From a virus, in IMG/VR virus record IMGVR_UViG_3300046694_000407, positions 1 through 34,196 of that record: DNA of 34,196 bases. One strand, written 5' to 3'. Positions within the stretch are counted from its first letter, which is position 1, and each line of letters starts with the position of its first letter. Shown piece by piece: positions 7,154 through 15,653 of the stretch. Under the pieces are notes generated by a model. That model searched no databases. It was not told the origin of the DNA and saw only the letters and a list, made by a program, of their open reading frames with translations. A program made the translations under genes and the position numbers.

Positions 7154-7645
7154 CTAGCGCGGGACGTGGCAGACGCCATTGATGAGATTGTTGATGTTGT
7201 AGTAATACTCGGCATCGGAGAAGTAATTGAAGGTCACCATACCGCCTTGGAATCCTCGTTCCATAAATGGCAGTTCATCTCCGGCGCTGTCTGAATCGAA
7301 CTTCACAATCGATCGTGTCTTGAACAGGAATCTGGAAGTGTCCAGATGCGTTAGGGCTATGTCGAACTTGCGATCATAGGTAAAAACTTTGCCTTCGGGG
7401 GTTTTCACCACGTAATACACATAGAGGGCGCCTTCTTTCGGATCGATCGTCATGTCACCGACGCCATGCCAGCGAACTTTGTGGTCATGGGTGTGGACAA
7501 AATCGATGGAGGCAAAACACGGTGCACGGGGAATATCGCGATTACTCAGATAGAAATAACGGATCAGCAACACAGCGAAAATCAATACCGAAGCGAAGGC
7601 CGAAAGCGCGATTATTTTTTGCCAACGAGCTGGTAATTCACGCAT
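7154..7645 (-). CDS. FidL-like single-pass membrane protein, partner of a ToxR-like regulator
   Basis: A 163-residue protein starting MRELPARWQKII; GGGGAGG lies just upstream of this ATG. One membrane helix at about residues 10-30 (IIALSAFASVLIFAVLLI) is followed by a periplasmic domain with two cysteines, in APCFASIDF and at the very end NGVCHVPR, which could pair. The domain has the pattern of the FidL/YqeJ family, found beside ToxR-like regulators such as MarT in Salmonella and YqeI in E. coli. Its start lies inside the regulator gene, a 34-base overlap, so the two are translationally linked as in toxR-toxS. It probably stabilises or tunes the regulator; ligand unknown. Confidence 0.7.
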   Translation of the reverse strand: MRELPARWQKIIALSAFASVLIFAVLLIRYFYLSNRDIPRAPCFASIDFVHTHDHKVRWHGVGDMTIDPKEGALYVYYVVKTPEGKVFTYDRKFDIALTHLDTSRFLFKTRSIVKFDSDSAGDELPFMERGFQGGMVTFNYFSDAEYYYNINNLINGVCHVPR

Positions 7646-8361
7646 ATGGCCTCCCCTTTGCTTTCCGGCTTGATGCACTTGATCAGTAACTGGGAGAGTG
7701 GCTTTCGTACATAGTAATTGGTATCGGACAACACAATCGGCGGCTCGAATTCGCCGAGTGCTTTCACAATTTCGTCCTTGGACATCTTTTCACTTTCTTC
7801 CACATATAACTTCGCCTCGCCCTCTTGCCAGATAAGTTTCCACTCTTCCAGATCGGCGGGTTTCTTAAAATTCAACCAGGCGTAAAATAGCGGGAGTGCA
7901 ATCGCTGGCACAACGAGCGCTGGCAACAGAAAGCGCAAGTAGCGGCGCGACGGCTGCGTCACTATGTTAAACACCGGCTCGTCAGGCGCTGGTGCCGCAC
8001 TCTCGGATTCAGGCTCCGCCAGCTCGGCGCTGACCAATCGAATCTCAGACAACAACACCACGCCACGGCGCGGCAGGGTTTTGAGGCTATCCCTTGGCAA
8101 ACCGACTTCAGCGAAGTGCGTGCGAAGCATGTGCAGTGTCTTGTAATAACTGCTGTCGGAAATCACCAGCCCACGCTCGCCCCAGACCCGCGATATCAGT
8201 TGTTCCTTATCGGTAACGCCAGTAATCAGCGCAAGCAACAAGTCACTTTCATTGCTGCCCAGACAGGCTGATTGCCCTGCCCGAGTGAGGGTCATTTTTT
8301 CCGCATCGTAATGGCAATCGCTCGATGTCCATCCAGAGCCGATGCCTTCAGACTGTTCCAC
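7612..8361 (-). CDS. ToxR/CadC-type membrane-bound winged-helix transcription regulator
   Basis: A 249-residue protein with a GTG start after GAGGAAG. Residues about 15-107 form an OmpR-type winged helix: KEQLISRVWGERGLVISDSS, YYKTLHMLRTHF and the wing KTLPRRGVVLL. A Pro/Glu linker (about 110-135) leads to one membrane helix at about 143-163 (RFLLPALVVPAIALPLFYAWL), then a periplasmic tail of 85 residues with Cys229 and Cys240, as in ToxR. Such regulators sense periplasmic conditions while bound to DNA. The overlapping FidL-like gene follows. Targets are unknown; nothing upstream points to an operator. Confidence 0.85.
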   Translation of the reverse strand: MEQSEGIGSGWTSSDCHYDAEKMTLTRAGQSACLGSNESDLLLALITGVTDKEQLISRVWGERGLVISDSSYYKTLHMLRTHFAEVGLPRDSLKTLPRRGVVLLSEIRLVSAELAEPESESAAPAPDEPVFNIVTQPSRRYLRFLLPALVVPAIALPLFYAWLNFKKPADLEEWKLIWQEGEAKLYVEESEKMSKDEIVKALGEFEPPIVLSDTNYYVRKPLSQLLIKCIKPESKGEAICVNYQLVGKK

Positions 8362-9005
8362 GCTGCTTCCTCGACTGACCTACAACCCACGCATTCTGAT
8401 GATTCGATAGCTTTTCGGCACTATAGGACACAATGCCGGGCCAAGCGGCGGCGCGTTGCTGCATCCACCTCAAAAAAACTTCATACTCAGCCCCACTGAA
8501 TCGACCCACGGGCCGCATCGCTGGCAAACACTCGCCATTTTGAAGATGCGAACCAACCCGTTTTTGCCTCGTCACTTTTACCGGTAAAGCTAAACCCCTG
8601 ATGAATAAAGCTATTTCAGACCTGTCCTCCCACACCCCGATTGTGTTGGAGTATTTCGCTCGTAAGGCCTCAAACCCACGTCTTTATTGAGGTTCAACGC
8701 ATATTCCCACCCCATGCAGAAGCGCATGTTTGGCATTGAATGGCATGAATTGGCGTATGATTTGCCCCATTTTCGCCCCATGGCAACAAGAAGCCAACTT
8801 TCGTCCCGAAGGCACCGAGTGCGCAAAGGGCCATCATTCAAAACCTCACGTTAGTGCGGTTACCATCCGCCCCTGCAATGACATGGAACAGGTAAGTCAG
8901 CGCTGCTCATAGGAATTGTCCTAGAGCCTGCGCTAGTGCTTCCCGTTAGCGTTATTCCGCCCCTGTCTCAAGCCGGGGATCTCCAAGGACGAACAAGGAT
9001 GCTGC
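8362..9005. other. Intergenic stretch with prophage-junction character
   Basis: No gene is supported here; frames on both strands lack starts with ribosome sites or known motifs. The part 8730-8785 has phased 10-base repeats and TTTGCCCCATTTTCGCCCC, features I associate with sequences downstream of tyrosine integrase genes. The last 100 bases are the leader of the toxin gene. Confidence 0.5.
8731..8760 (+). repeat. Three phased 10-base repeats (TGGCRT type)
   Basis: TGGCATTGAA, TGGCATGAAT and TGGCGTATGA follow each other without gaps. One unit per helical turn resembles arm-type integrase sites. No integrase is present nearby, so this could be a leftover attachment region. Confidence 0.5.
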
Positions 9006-10202
9006 ATGAGCGGTTACGTTCCCAACCCGCCGAAAGGCTTTCGCTATAGCGGCGGCGAGCCAGTCGATATCCACGCCCAGCGCTGGGCCGAATACAAAAA
9101 TCTGGCACCGGAACCAGAAGCCAAGCCCGACACCATGGGCTGTGTATTCGCCAAGAGCTGCAACCTCCCAGACGGTGTAATCGATCACAAGAACCAGTCC
9201 GGGTTTGTGCCTATAGAGAAATTGGCCGACTACGGGCTGTGGGCTGTGCTAGGGACTGGGGCAGCAATTTCCACCCAAGGCACCCCACTGCAACTGGTGG
9301 GCGGTTCTACTACTGGCAGTGCAATTGCTCAACGTCTTGGCGGATCGCTATCACTGGGTCTGCTGAAGGGATCAAGCCTTGTTGGTGCGGGCCTCGTAAC
9401 GGGCTTCGTAGGGATGCTGATACCGAACACCAGTATTTCCCCAGACAGCGCCTTCTACAAGAACGATCAATACGCAATGCTTGAAACTGGCCGAACCCGT
9501 GTGCGTGTCAACGTGAAGACGCTACCGGATGGCTCCGTTAACGCTTATGGCTTCTACACGGGCGGTAAGCCGGATTGGGAAGACGTTCCGGTCATCAAGG
9601 GCGATAAATTCGGTGAGACATATGTTGCTGACATCGGCAACGGGATTGGGCTCACTTGGACGCCAGCGGCAAGTGGTGACGGTGTACTGGGTATTCCTGC
9701 ACTGGAAGGCGCACCACAGTTGCCACCCGTCTGGGTATATCCGCCGACTGAACAATCTGACACGGTCCTGGCGAATCCTGCTCATCCTCCCGAGTTCCAA
9801 GATGCAATCATCTGGTTCCCTGACTCTGGGATCGAGCCAATCTACATTGTGCTCAGCGTTCAGTTGGACAACAACAAGAAGCAGGGCAAGGCTTTTGAAG
9901 AAAAATCTTATGGCGAGTACAGCAAAACCAAGCCGGAAGCCGCCCGTGAGGTAACGGTTAAAACCGACAGCGGAGTTAAGACTCGCATTGATATGATGGG
10001 TCGCGATACTGACGGCGAAATCTCATGTGTTGAGTGCAAATCATCTGATACCGCACCACTGACCAAAAATCAGAAAGCAGCCTTCCCAGAAATAGAGAAG
10101 AGTGGTGCAACCATTGTAGGGAAAGGCAAACCGGGATTCCCCGGCGGCAGCCGGATTCCCCCCACCAGAGTCGAAATCCTTCGGCCTGACCCACCCCTCT
10201 GA
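9006..10202 (+). CDS. S-type pyocin domain protein with C-terminal PD-(D/E)XK-like nuclease toxin domain
   Basis: A 398-residue protein; AAGGA lies eight bases before the ATG. Residues about 1-130 are an unfamiliar N-terminal part with a Gly/Ala-rich hydrophobic stretch (about 80-140). Residues about 155-290 are the S-type pyocin domain (RVRVNVKTLPDGSVNAYGFY, GKPDWEDVPVI, GVLGIPALEGAPQLPPVWVYPP, FQDAIIWFP). The end is a toxin domain with Asp329, Glu343-x-Lys345 and Gln356 (RIDMMGR, CVECKSS, LTKNQ), the layout of a PD-(D/E)XK nuclease. At under 400 residues it lacks a normal receptor-binding domain of S-pyocins, so it may be delivered another way or be a reduced bacteriocin. The immunity gene follows after 10 bases. 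Confidence 0.82.
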   Translation: MSGYVPNPPKGFRYSGGEPVDIHAQRWAEYKNLAPEPEAKPDTMGCVFAKSCNLPDGVIDHKNQSGFVPIEKLADYGLWAVLGTGAAISTQGTPLQLVGGSTTGSAIAQRLGGSLSLGLLKGSSLVGAGLVTGFVGMLIPNTSISPDSAFYKNDQYAMLETGRTRVRVNVKTLPDGSVNAYGFYTGGKPDWEDVPVIKGDKFGETYVADIGNGIGLTWTPAASGDGVLGIPALEGAPQLPPVWVYPPTEQSDTVLANPAHPPEFQDAIIWFPDSGIEPIYIVLSVQLDNNKKQGKAFEEKSYGEYSKTKPEAAREVTVKTDSGVKTRIDMMGRDTDGEISCVECKSSDTAPLTKNQKAAFPEIEKSGATIVGKGKPGFPGGSRIPPTRVEILRPDPPL

Positions 10203-10212
10203 GGGAGCAGAC

Positions 10213-10569
10213 ATGTCCATCGTAGAAACGAAAGTCGTCGATATTATTGCGGTACCAGAGTGGGAGCCGAATAACGTAATTCTGGTTATTACGGACCATC
10301 TCAAATGGGGCGACAAAGCCGAACAAGGCGAACACCTGCTGTTGCTTCAAGAGAAAATCAATACCTACATCGCCTTTATCGAAAGCGGCGAAATCTTGGA
10401 AAGCTACCCGCCATCTAAAGGTAAGCTGCCGATCATCCGCATCAACGGACTGTACGAACTACCAGAGCAAGCCGAGTTTTTCGTTGACCGCGTTGCGGAG
10501 ACACTGAAGAAGGTGGGAATAGGATTTGAGTTCGTACTCAAAGCGGACGAAGCCATTCGCAACATGTGA
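10213..10569 (+). CDS. Immunity protein, DUF6572 type
   Basis: A 118-residue acidic protein; GGGAGCAGAC precedes the ATG. The pattern SIVETKVVDIIAV, LVITDHLKWGD, EHLLLLQEKINTYIAFIESGE is that of DUF6572 proteins. Its start 10 bases after a nuclease toxin and its small acidic nature fit a cognate immunity protein that binds and blocks the toxin domain in the cytoplasm. The link to the toxin is inferred from position. Confidence 0.8.
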   Translation: MSIVETKVVDIIAVPEWEPNNVILVITDHLKWGDKAEQGEHLLLLQEKINTYIAFIESGEILESYPPSKGKLPIIRINGLYELPEQAEFFVDRVAETLKKVGIGFEFVLKADEAIRNM

Positions 10570-10585
10570 CAAGCACCCACCAGGT

Positions 10586-10605
10586 CTGCTTTCGGCCAAA
10601 AGCGG
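10586..10605 (+). repeat. Inverted repeat, left copy, bordering the AT-rich block
   Basis: CTGCTTTCGGCCAAAAGCGG. The perfect reverse complement is at 14527-14546. A partial further unit, ACGGCCAAAAGCGGCCG, lies at about 10624-10640. The type is common between genes in fluorescent pseudomonads, as far as I recall. Confidence 0.75.
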
Positions 10606-10691
10606 ACGTTCCCATGCGACTGCATACGGCCAAAAGCGGCCGTCGGGTATCTACGAAACTTGGGGCTATTCAGCATACCGGGCCACCACTG

Positions 10692-11372
10692 TCAGATTCG
10701 GTCAACGTCTGTGATGTCAGTCGGTGAGAGGTTTTGCTCGGGGTGAAGATGTGGCCACCAAGATAGGTTGAAACTTATCCCAAGCTCTTCGCTGGTACTG
10801 GCAAAATTTTCAGCATCGGTATTTTGCTGTGGTTTATCATGAATCGCTAGCTCAAGATTTTTTCGTATGGTTACAAGCGAGTAAAGCATGGCTTTTTCAC
10901 ATGCAAGAATTCGTTTGTAATACCTATCGTGAGCCGCCTTTATTTCTTTTATGTCGGTGTACCTTGTTTCGTTCAAAACGTCTTTTAGGCTTTCATCAAA
11001 CTTCTCGGCTTTACTTTCAAGCTTGGCTACATGCACTAGTCCGTAAATAACCACTTCAATAATTTTTCTCTGCTCTTTGCTTAGTGATAGATAGCACTTC
11101 TCAAAATCGTCATGGAGGCTAGGGGTTTTTATGAACGAAAGGAGAAATCCCGAATGATTATGGTCGTTCTGACTAATGTATGTTTCCCGTAGGCTGCATG
11201 TTCTATTGAGCGTGCTAATGGCGTTGGAGAGCATATCTTTAGTTATATTTAGTTTGTTTATTATTTTCTTTTTGTTGTCGCGTGCGGCGATGCTCAATTT
11301 GATTTTTTCTGTAACCGGATTAAGCGCGAAGCCTACCACTGCAGCAATCAGGATTTTGTAGACGTCATCCAT
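10692..11372 (-). CDS. Membrane-anchored helical protein, unknown; AT-rich island gene
   Basis: A 226-residue protein MDDVYKILIAAVVGFALNP... with one N-terminal hydrophobic segment (about residues 5-20). The rest is helical and Lys/Glu-rich (LAARDNKKKIINKLNITKD, KLESKAEKFDESLKDVLNE). The codon use is AT-rich, unlike the flanking toxin genes, which suggests recent transfer. I do not recognise the family. It is the last of three leftward AT-rich genes, but a 384-base gap separates it from the AbiTii gene, so it may have its own promoter. Confidence 0.65.
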   Translation of the reverse strand: MDDVYKILIAAVVGFALNPVTEKIKLSIAARDNKKKIINKLNITKDMLSNAISTLNRTCSLRETYISQNDHNHSGFLLSFIKTPSLHDDFEKCYLSLSKEQRKIIEVVIYGLVHVAKLESKAEKFDESLKDVLNETRYTDIKEIKAAHDRYYKRILACEKAMLYSLVTIRKNLELAIHDKPQQNTDAENFASTSEELGISFNLSWWPHLHPEQNLSPTDITDVDRI

Positions 11373-11755
11373 GTATTATTCACCAAGGTCAAGGGGCCAG
11401 CGCGCTCAATGTAGACGATGGCAGGTCGATGCCACAGCCTTTTTGCCCGGACGGGCGATTTCTTGTGCTGCGTGATGTGTCGTCTGCCACGTACCGACAG
11501 ACGGCATCGAGCTCTATTGTCGGAGGATGCCATCCACCTGCAGCCAGAGAGGCAAAAGAGCGGTCAGTACTCCGCCAGAGCTGCTGCGTTTTTTTACTAC
11601 AGGAACATAAATATTGTAATATTTTTCATAACTCCGATCCATGATCGATGCCAGTGAGTGGCTCCTTTCGGCCAATTGCAGTCACTGACTAACGTGAAGA
11701 TAGGGTTCAGTCCGCTCCAAATGGTCTTTGAAAGGAAAGCGGTATGAGTCAGTAG
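11373..11755. other. Intergenic stretch inside the AT-rich block
   Basis: No gene supported; a 61-residue leftward frame at 11348-11533 has no ribosome site. At about 11666 a partial unit of the Pseudomonas intergenic repeat (CTTTCGGCCAATTGCAG) occurs. The half nearest 11755 probably carries no promoter for the AbiTii gene, which is transcribed away from it; it may drive 10692-11372. Confidence 0.5.
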
Positions 11756-12793
11756 TCAAACTGAGTCAATTACTGCCCCCTTCTCAACTTCATTTTTTAG
11801 TTGAAGAATATCGCCTATTACCAGGTAAGTATAAATAACGTAACGATCAGCTTCATCCTGTGAAGAGATCACGTGGTGAGATCCTTTCTGGGCGGCCTGA
11901 AAAATGGAGTCTAGTCTTTCACCCAAATATCGCATATGAGATCCGACGATTTCGTTGAAGCGATCCGAATCGGAATTTTCTTCAACATAAGCAATTAATC
12001 TATTTATGTAATTATCTGGACCAAGCTTAATTATTTTTTGCTTTCCGCCTGCAGCTACTTCCTTGTCTGCCCTAGGCGGATAAACCCCATCTGCAGTTTC
12101 TTGAAGTATCCGGCGGCAGCTATGCACGGCATTCGCCCAATCTTCATCATTTTCTGAAATTAAGTTCTCGTAAACTGCAGAGAATTTTCTGATTGCTCCA
12201 GGGACCAATTCACCAATTTTTTTGTCGACTTTCGATCTTGTTCTTTCGAATATATCGCTCGGTATCGAAGAGAACTTAAGCTCAAAGTATACGGAGCTTA
12301 CGTAAGCGTGAATGTAAGCTCTACGAGCCGATAGCCACCTGGATCTGTCACTGATGGTTTCGCGTAAAGCCGCTCTTTCGCGCCCGTTGCCTGTTGGGTT
12401 GGAGACAAACTGTTTGGGGTTGGCAGATGAGATCGACATACTAACGTCAGCCGCCGCAAGAATGTTCTCCTTGGCAGTGAGCATTTCGAGCTCCAACTGC
12501 TCCAAGGAATCGCATTTGCAGTACTCTTTTTCCTTTTCCTCTCTGATCTCTTTATAAATTCTGCCTGCTAATGCTGCAAGGCGCCAAACGCTCGCCTCAA
12601 TACCCTTTGGGGTCTTGGGGTATCCACTTGCTTCATACATCATGATCTGTTGCTGGTCGAAGTCACCCAAAAGCCTAGCGAGCCTACTGGCTTTCAGCGC
12701 AATTGACGTTAACGGAGACTGACTCAGCTCAATTTCCGATAAAATCGCTTCGCTCAATGGAAGCGCTTCCTTCATGGTGCCGGGTTGACTCAT
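11756..12793 (-). CDS. AbiTii-domain protein, candidate abortive-infection/defence factor
   Basis: A 345-residue soluble protein. Its first 65 residues (LSEAILSEIELSQSPLTSIA, LKASRLARLLGDFDQQQI, MYEASGYP) match the AbiTii N-terminal domain, named after the lactococcal phage-resistance protein AbiT. Residues 66-345 are helical and charged, with no catalytic motif I can name (...ENDEDWANAVHSCRRILQETADG in the middle). The gene is AT-rich, sits 95 bases after the coiled-coil membrane protein gene and is probably in one operon with it. A role in phage defence is inferred from the domain and the island context. The AbiTii call is fairly secure, the effector activity unknown. Confidence 0.75.
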   Translation of the reverse strand: MSQPGTMKEALPLSEAILSEIELSQSPLTSIALKASRLARLLGDFDQQQIMMYEASGYPKTPKGIEASVWRLAALAGRIYKEIREEKEKEYCKCDSLEQLELEMLTAKENILAAADVSMSISSANPKQFVSNPTGNGRERAALRETISDRSRWLSARRAYIHAYVSSVYFELKFSSIPSDIFERTRSKVDKKIGELVPGAIRKFSAVYENLISENDEDWANAVHSCRRILQETADGVYPPRADKEVAAGGKQKIIKLGPDNYINRLIAYVEENSDSDRFNEIVGSHMRYLGERLDSIFQAAQKGSHHVISSQDEADRYVIYTYLVIGDILQLKNEVEKGAVIDSV

Positions 12794-12887
12794 GTGAGCT
12801 CCAAGCTAGATTCCGAAGTTAAGGTTAATGGCTTATTTAAAAATCGCGCAGGGCAACAACAGGCTCGCTTTACTCAATTCGACTTTG

Positions 12888-14360
12888 TTATTCTTTTTTC
12901 GCTAGCTCAACCAATTTCTTAAGTTCTTCTAGGCTGAACTTCTCAAGTAGTCGATGAATGGGCATTTTCTCAGTGTGTTTACCATCCAGTGTGTTTGAAG
13001 CATTAAACGAGATCGCTTCAATTGCTCTGGCAATTAATTCTTTCTGTAAAACATCTGCGTCAATTTGGAGCGCTTGGAGCTGATTCTTATAGCTCTCGTA
13101 AGAAGACGCAAACGCCTCTTTATGAGCATACTCTTGCTGAAGACGCTCATATTGACTACGGCGAGTTGCTGAAAATATAGCGACCCAGATCACAGGCAAA
13201 ATAATTGGGCCTCTGGTCAAGAGCGTTCGTATCATTTCCTCCCAAGTGCTCGTTTTTACGAATTCAAAATGAAAAGGTGACAGATTTATGTTTTCTGAAA
13301 CGATCGTCAACCCACCTAAAAATAACGTCAGCATCGCGGCATAAAATGCTATTGTATATCCAATGATAGGTATATTGAATTTGTCCTTGATCTTTTTGTA
13401 AGCAGATGCCAGTCCTGCGCTAGTTGCGCCGGGTAGCAACGATTCTATACTGACGAATAGTGCTTCCTGGCGTTTAGTTTGTAGCTCTTCGTGATCAGTT
13501 AACTGCTGTAGCCGTAAATCGAGTTCGCGATTTAGTCCGACTTCTTGGACTTCCTCGCCATCAGCAGCTTGACGCCCAAAAATGCGCTCATAGAATCTTT
13601 CTATTTCTTCATCTCTCGCTAATGCTGAATTAATCATCTTATTCATTGAGCGGTGTGTTTTTTCTGCTTCTTCTTTAAATACTTTGATTTTTTCATAAGT
13701 TGACTCAGGACCTTCGAAAAGCGTTTTGTACAGAATCTCTACTCTATCCTGTTTTTCTTTAATGTCGAACACCATCTCCTTGACGTATTTCTCTGCTGGG
13801 TTATTTCCATCTACACCCTCGAAGAGATACTCATCAAACTGCTTTGCTCGACTTTCAATATCCGCAATTTGCTGCTGTTGGTTTACAGCAGCACTCAAGG
13901 CGGTTTCAATTCGAACCTGCACCTTTTGGGTCTGTTCTTGGAAAGACTTTACATACTGCGAGATTTGATTAACAAAAGCTCGCTCAGCTTTACCAAATGC
14001 TTCCAAAGCTTGTTGTGGGAGAATCATATACGGCCGAACATATGTCAAAAGATTATCGGCGTGTTCGTTTGCCTGGATGAGATATGCAACATTTCGATTA
14101 CTTTCATATGATCGAGCTTGTTGCAAACATGCTTCAGACTGGCTGAGGCAATTCGCCCACACTGATTTGGGCGTAAGCTCCATATCAGCATTAGCAATGA
14201 TACTGTCGACAAACACGAGCACCTTTTTAAGTCTCGCAAGTTCTTCAACTGTCGTCATTACAGTCTGATCATCCACGTCCATAGACGCGACAGTTTCCAT
14301 TAGCAACGCCCACGTCGCCTTAAAAGGATATTGTTCGAATTCTTGGATCCATCTCGTCAT
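12888..14360 (-). CDS. Coiled-coil protein with two membrane helices, candidate defence partner
   Basis: A 490-residue protein; the start MTRWIQEFEQ has GGAAGGAA seven bases upstream, a better choice than the ATG nine codons earlier. Residues about 1-130 are globular. About 130-320 form long coiled coils (IADIESRAKQFDEYLF, KVFKEEAEKTHRSMNKMI, LDLRLQQLTDHEELQTKRQ). The motif SLLPGATSAGLASAYKK (about 310-327) precedes helix 1 (GYTIAFYAAMLTLFLGGLTI) and helix 2 (GPIILPVIWVAIFSA), and another coiled coil ends the protein. I do not know a named family with certainty. Its layout, sensor-like coil plus membrane hairpin, resembles membrane effectors near defence genes. Strongly AT-rich. Confidence 0.7.
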   Translation of the reverse strand: MTRWIQEFEQYPFKATWALLMETVASMDVDDQTVMTTVEELARLKKVLVFVDSIIANADMELTPKSVWANCLSQSEACLQQARSYESNRNVAYLIQANEHADNLLTYVRPYMILPQQALEAFGKAERAFVNQISQYVKSFQEQTQKVQVRIETALSAAVNQQQQIADIESRAKQFDEYLFEGVDGNNPAEKYVKEMVFDIKEKQDRVEILYKTLFEGPESTYEKIKVFKEEAEKTHRSMNKMINSALARDEEIERFYERIFGRQAADGEEVQEVGLNRELDLRLQQLTDHEELQTKRQEALFVSIESLLPGATSAGLASAYKKIKDKFNIPIIGYTIAFYAAMLTLFLGGLTIVSENINLSPFHFEFVKTSTWEEMIRTLLTRGPIILPVIWVAIFSATRRSQYERLQQEYAHKEAFASSYESYKNQLQALQIDADVLQKELIARAIEAISFNASNTLDGKHTEKMPIHRLLEKFSLEELKKLVELAKKE

Positions 14361-14526
14361 TTGGCGTTCCTTCCTTCGCTGGACCAATATTACGCGGTGA
14401 TCAGGATTCGATACTACATTGAATTCCGATAGTCGATGTCGGATGGGGCAATCGACAACGGTGCTTTAGGCTGGAAAGGATAGGTCATGAACGTCTGCGT
14501 GACCGAACGCTGCCAGCTGCGACTGA

Positions 14527-14546
14527 CCGCTTTTGGCCGAAAGCAG
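14527..14546 (-). repeat. Inverted repeat, right copy, bordering the AT-rich block
   Basis: CCGCTTTTGGCCGAAAGCAG is the exact reverse complement of 10586-10605. A further half unit ACTGCTTTCGGCAAAATGGG follows at about 14560. The gap between the coiled-coil gene start and 14652 holds only these repeats and presumably the leftward operon promoter. Confidence 0.75.
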
Positions 14547-14651
14547 CCAGCCCTATGAGACTGCTTTCGGCAAAATGGGAGTAGATATCCCAGCGATGCA
14601 GGTACGTGACTATCCTTCCCAAACGCAATCATCCAAAAGCAGGACTACTGC

Positions 14652-14945
14652 ATGCCAAGCAATGATCAGAGCTTCTCGATTCACGATCTCATCATCGCAC
14701 TGCTGCGAGAGAAAAAAATCCACGCTGGTTGGTGGGGATTGACTATGCACTTCAGCGGCGATGGTACGAGCGTTGCGCCGAAAGACTCGACCGGATCAAG
14801 GTTGCCTGGCTTAACCATAGCAGTGTCGGGCGTCACGTTGGTTCTTGCGAAAGATGGGGAGGAAGGCAGTGTCGACGCTTCGGTCGTTAATCCCCCGAAA
14901 GCTGCTAGCGCCAGAAAGGCTGCATCTTCGAAGGCTTTGCATTAA
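14652..14945 (+). CDS. Small hypothetical protein
   Basis: A 97-residue protein MPSNDQSFSIHDLIIALLREKKIHAGWWGL... with AGGA seven bases before the ATG. No membrane segment; the C-terminus is Ala/Ser/Lys-rich (KAASARKAASSKALH). The ribosome site and regular amino-acid use suggest it is real; I do not recognise the family. The downstream stretch 14946-15162 holds no gene I can support. Confidence 0.55.
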   Translation: MPSNDQSFSIHDLIIALLREKKIHAGWWGLTMHFSGDGTSVAPKDSTGSRLPGLTIAVSGVTLVLAKDGEEGSVDASVVNPPKAASARKAASSKALH

Positions 14946-15162
14946 TCGGTGAAATCACAATGTCGATTAGGTCAAATTTAGGGCACATCGGAAGCCGCAA
15001 TAGATCGCTAGGAACCGAACGATTGAGCGCAGATGCTCTTGTTTTATGGCTTGAACCGGCTTGTGGTGATCTTGGAAGGGGTTGGAATCTCTATCCAGAC
15101 TTTGGATGTGGGCAGGTCCTAATGTCGTGGGGATGGTGCCGTCGCCTTCAACCACTTACCGC

Positions 15163-15411
15163 TTAAAGCTCAACACTGAATCCGTTCAGGCCGACGCTGT
15201 CGGCAAAGCGCCCCACGGCGGTCAAGCTGGCCCAGGTGCGCAGCGACTCACGTCGTGAGCGCACCGGCACCCAGCGTGCACCGCTGCCGCCCAGGCGGAT
15301 CGACAGGCCCCAGTCCGGACCACCGGCGATCCGGGCCACCAGGCATTCGCGCACGGCGTGTTGCTCAATCAGCGCGCGCAACACCTCTTCGCGAATGCCT
15401 TCGCCGATCAC
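15163..15411 (-). CDS. Hypothetical protein, third gene of a coupled trio
   Basis: An 82-residue protein with a GTG start that overlaps the stop of the gene before it (GTGA). It contains GGPDWGLSIRLGGSGARWVPVRSRRESLRTWASL, which reads as a small beta-rich domain at residues 30-65. The three genes 15975 to 15163 overlap one another and are GC-rich, as one operon. Function unknown; phage or plasmid origin is likely from context. Confidence 0.6.
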   Translation of the reverse strand: MIGEGIREEVLRALIEQHAVRECLVARIAGGPDWGLSIRLGGSGARWVPVRSRRESLRTWASLTAVGRFADSVGLNGFSVEL

Positions 15412-15653
15412 TGTTCGTGCTCCTGACGCCGCGCCGTGGCGGCCGCCTCGAAGGTCTTGTACAAGCCTTCGATACTGGCCGCGTTCAGTACCTTGACCGT
15501 CTCAAAGCCCAGCACAAAACCTTCGGCGCGATCACTGGCGCGAAACAGATCGTCCGCCGTGTGCGCCAGCTCGATTTGGTGCAGCAGTTTCAGGGTTTGC
15601 ACTTCCACCGCGTTCGGCAGGTTCAGCGCCAACAGGGCCTTATCCATACGCAT
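15408..15653 (-). CDS. Hypothetical helical protein, second gene of a coupled trio
   Basis: An 81-residue protein starting MRMDKALLALNL (a second ATG two codons on is possible). It is fully helical: VEVQTLKLLHQIELAHTADDLFRASDRAEG, then VKVLNAASIEGLYKTFEAA. It overlaps the end of the upstream gene by 14 bases and the next start by 4, so translation is coupled. No family recognised. Confidence 0.6.
   Translation of the reverse strand: MRMDKALLALNLPNAVEVQTLKLLHQIELAHTADDLFRASDRAEGFVLGFETVKVLNAASIEGLYKTFEAAATARRQEHEQ

Noticed and set aside
8611-8841. 76-residue minus-strand frame as a lost integrase end
   Set aside because: No integrase motif (R..HxxR..Y) can be found in it.
14960-15166. 68-residue plus-strand frame after the small hypothetical gene
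   Set aside because: Composition unlike real proteins and no ribosome site; left as non-coding.
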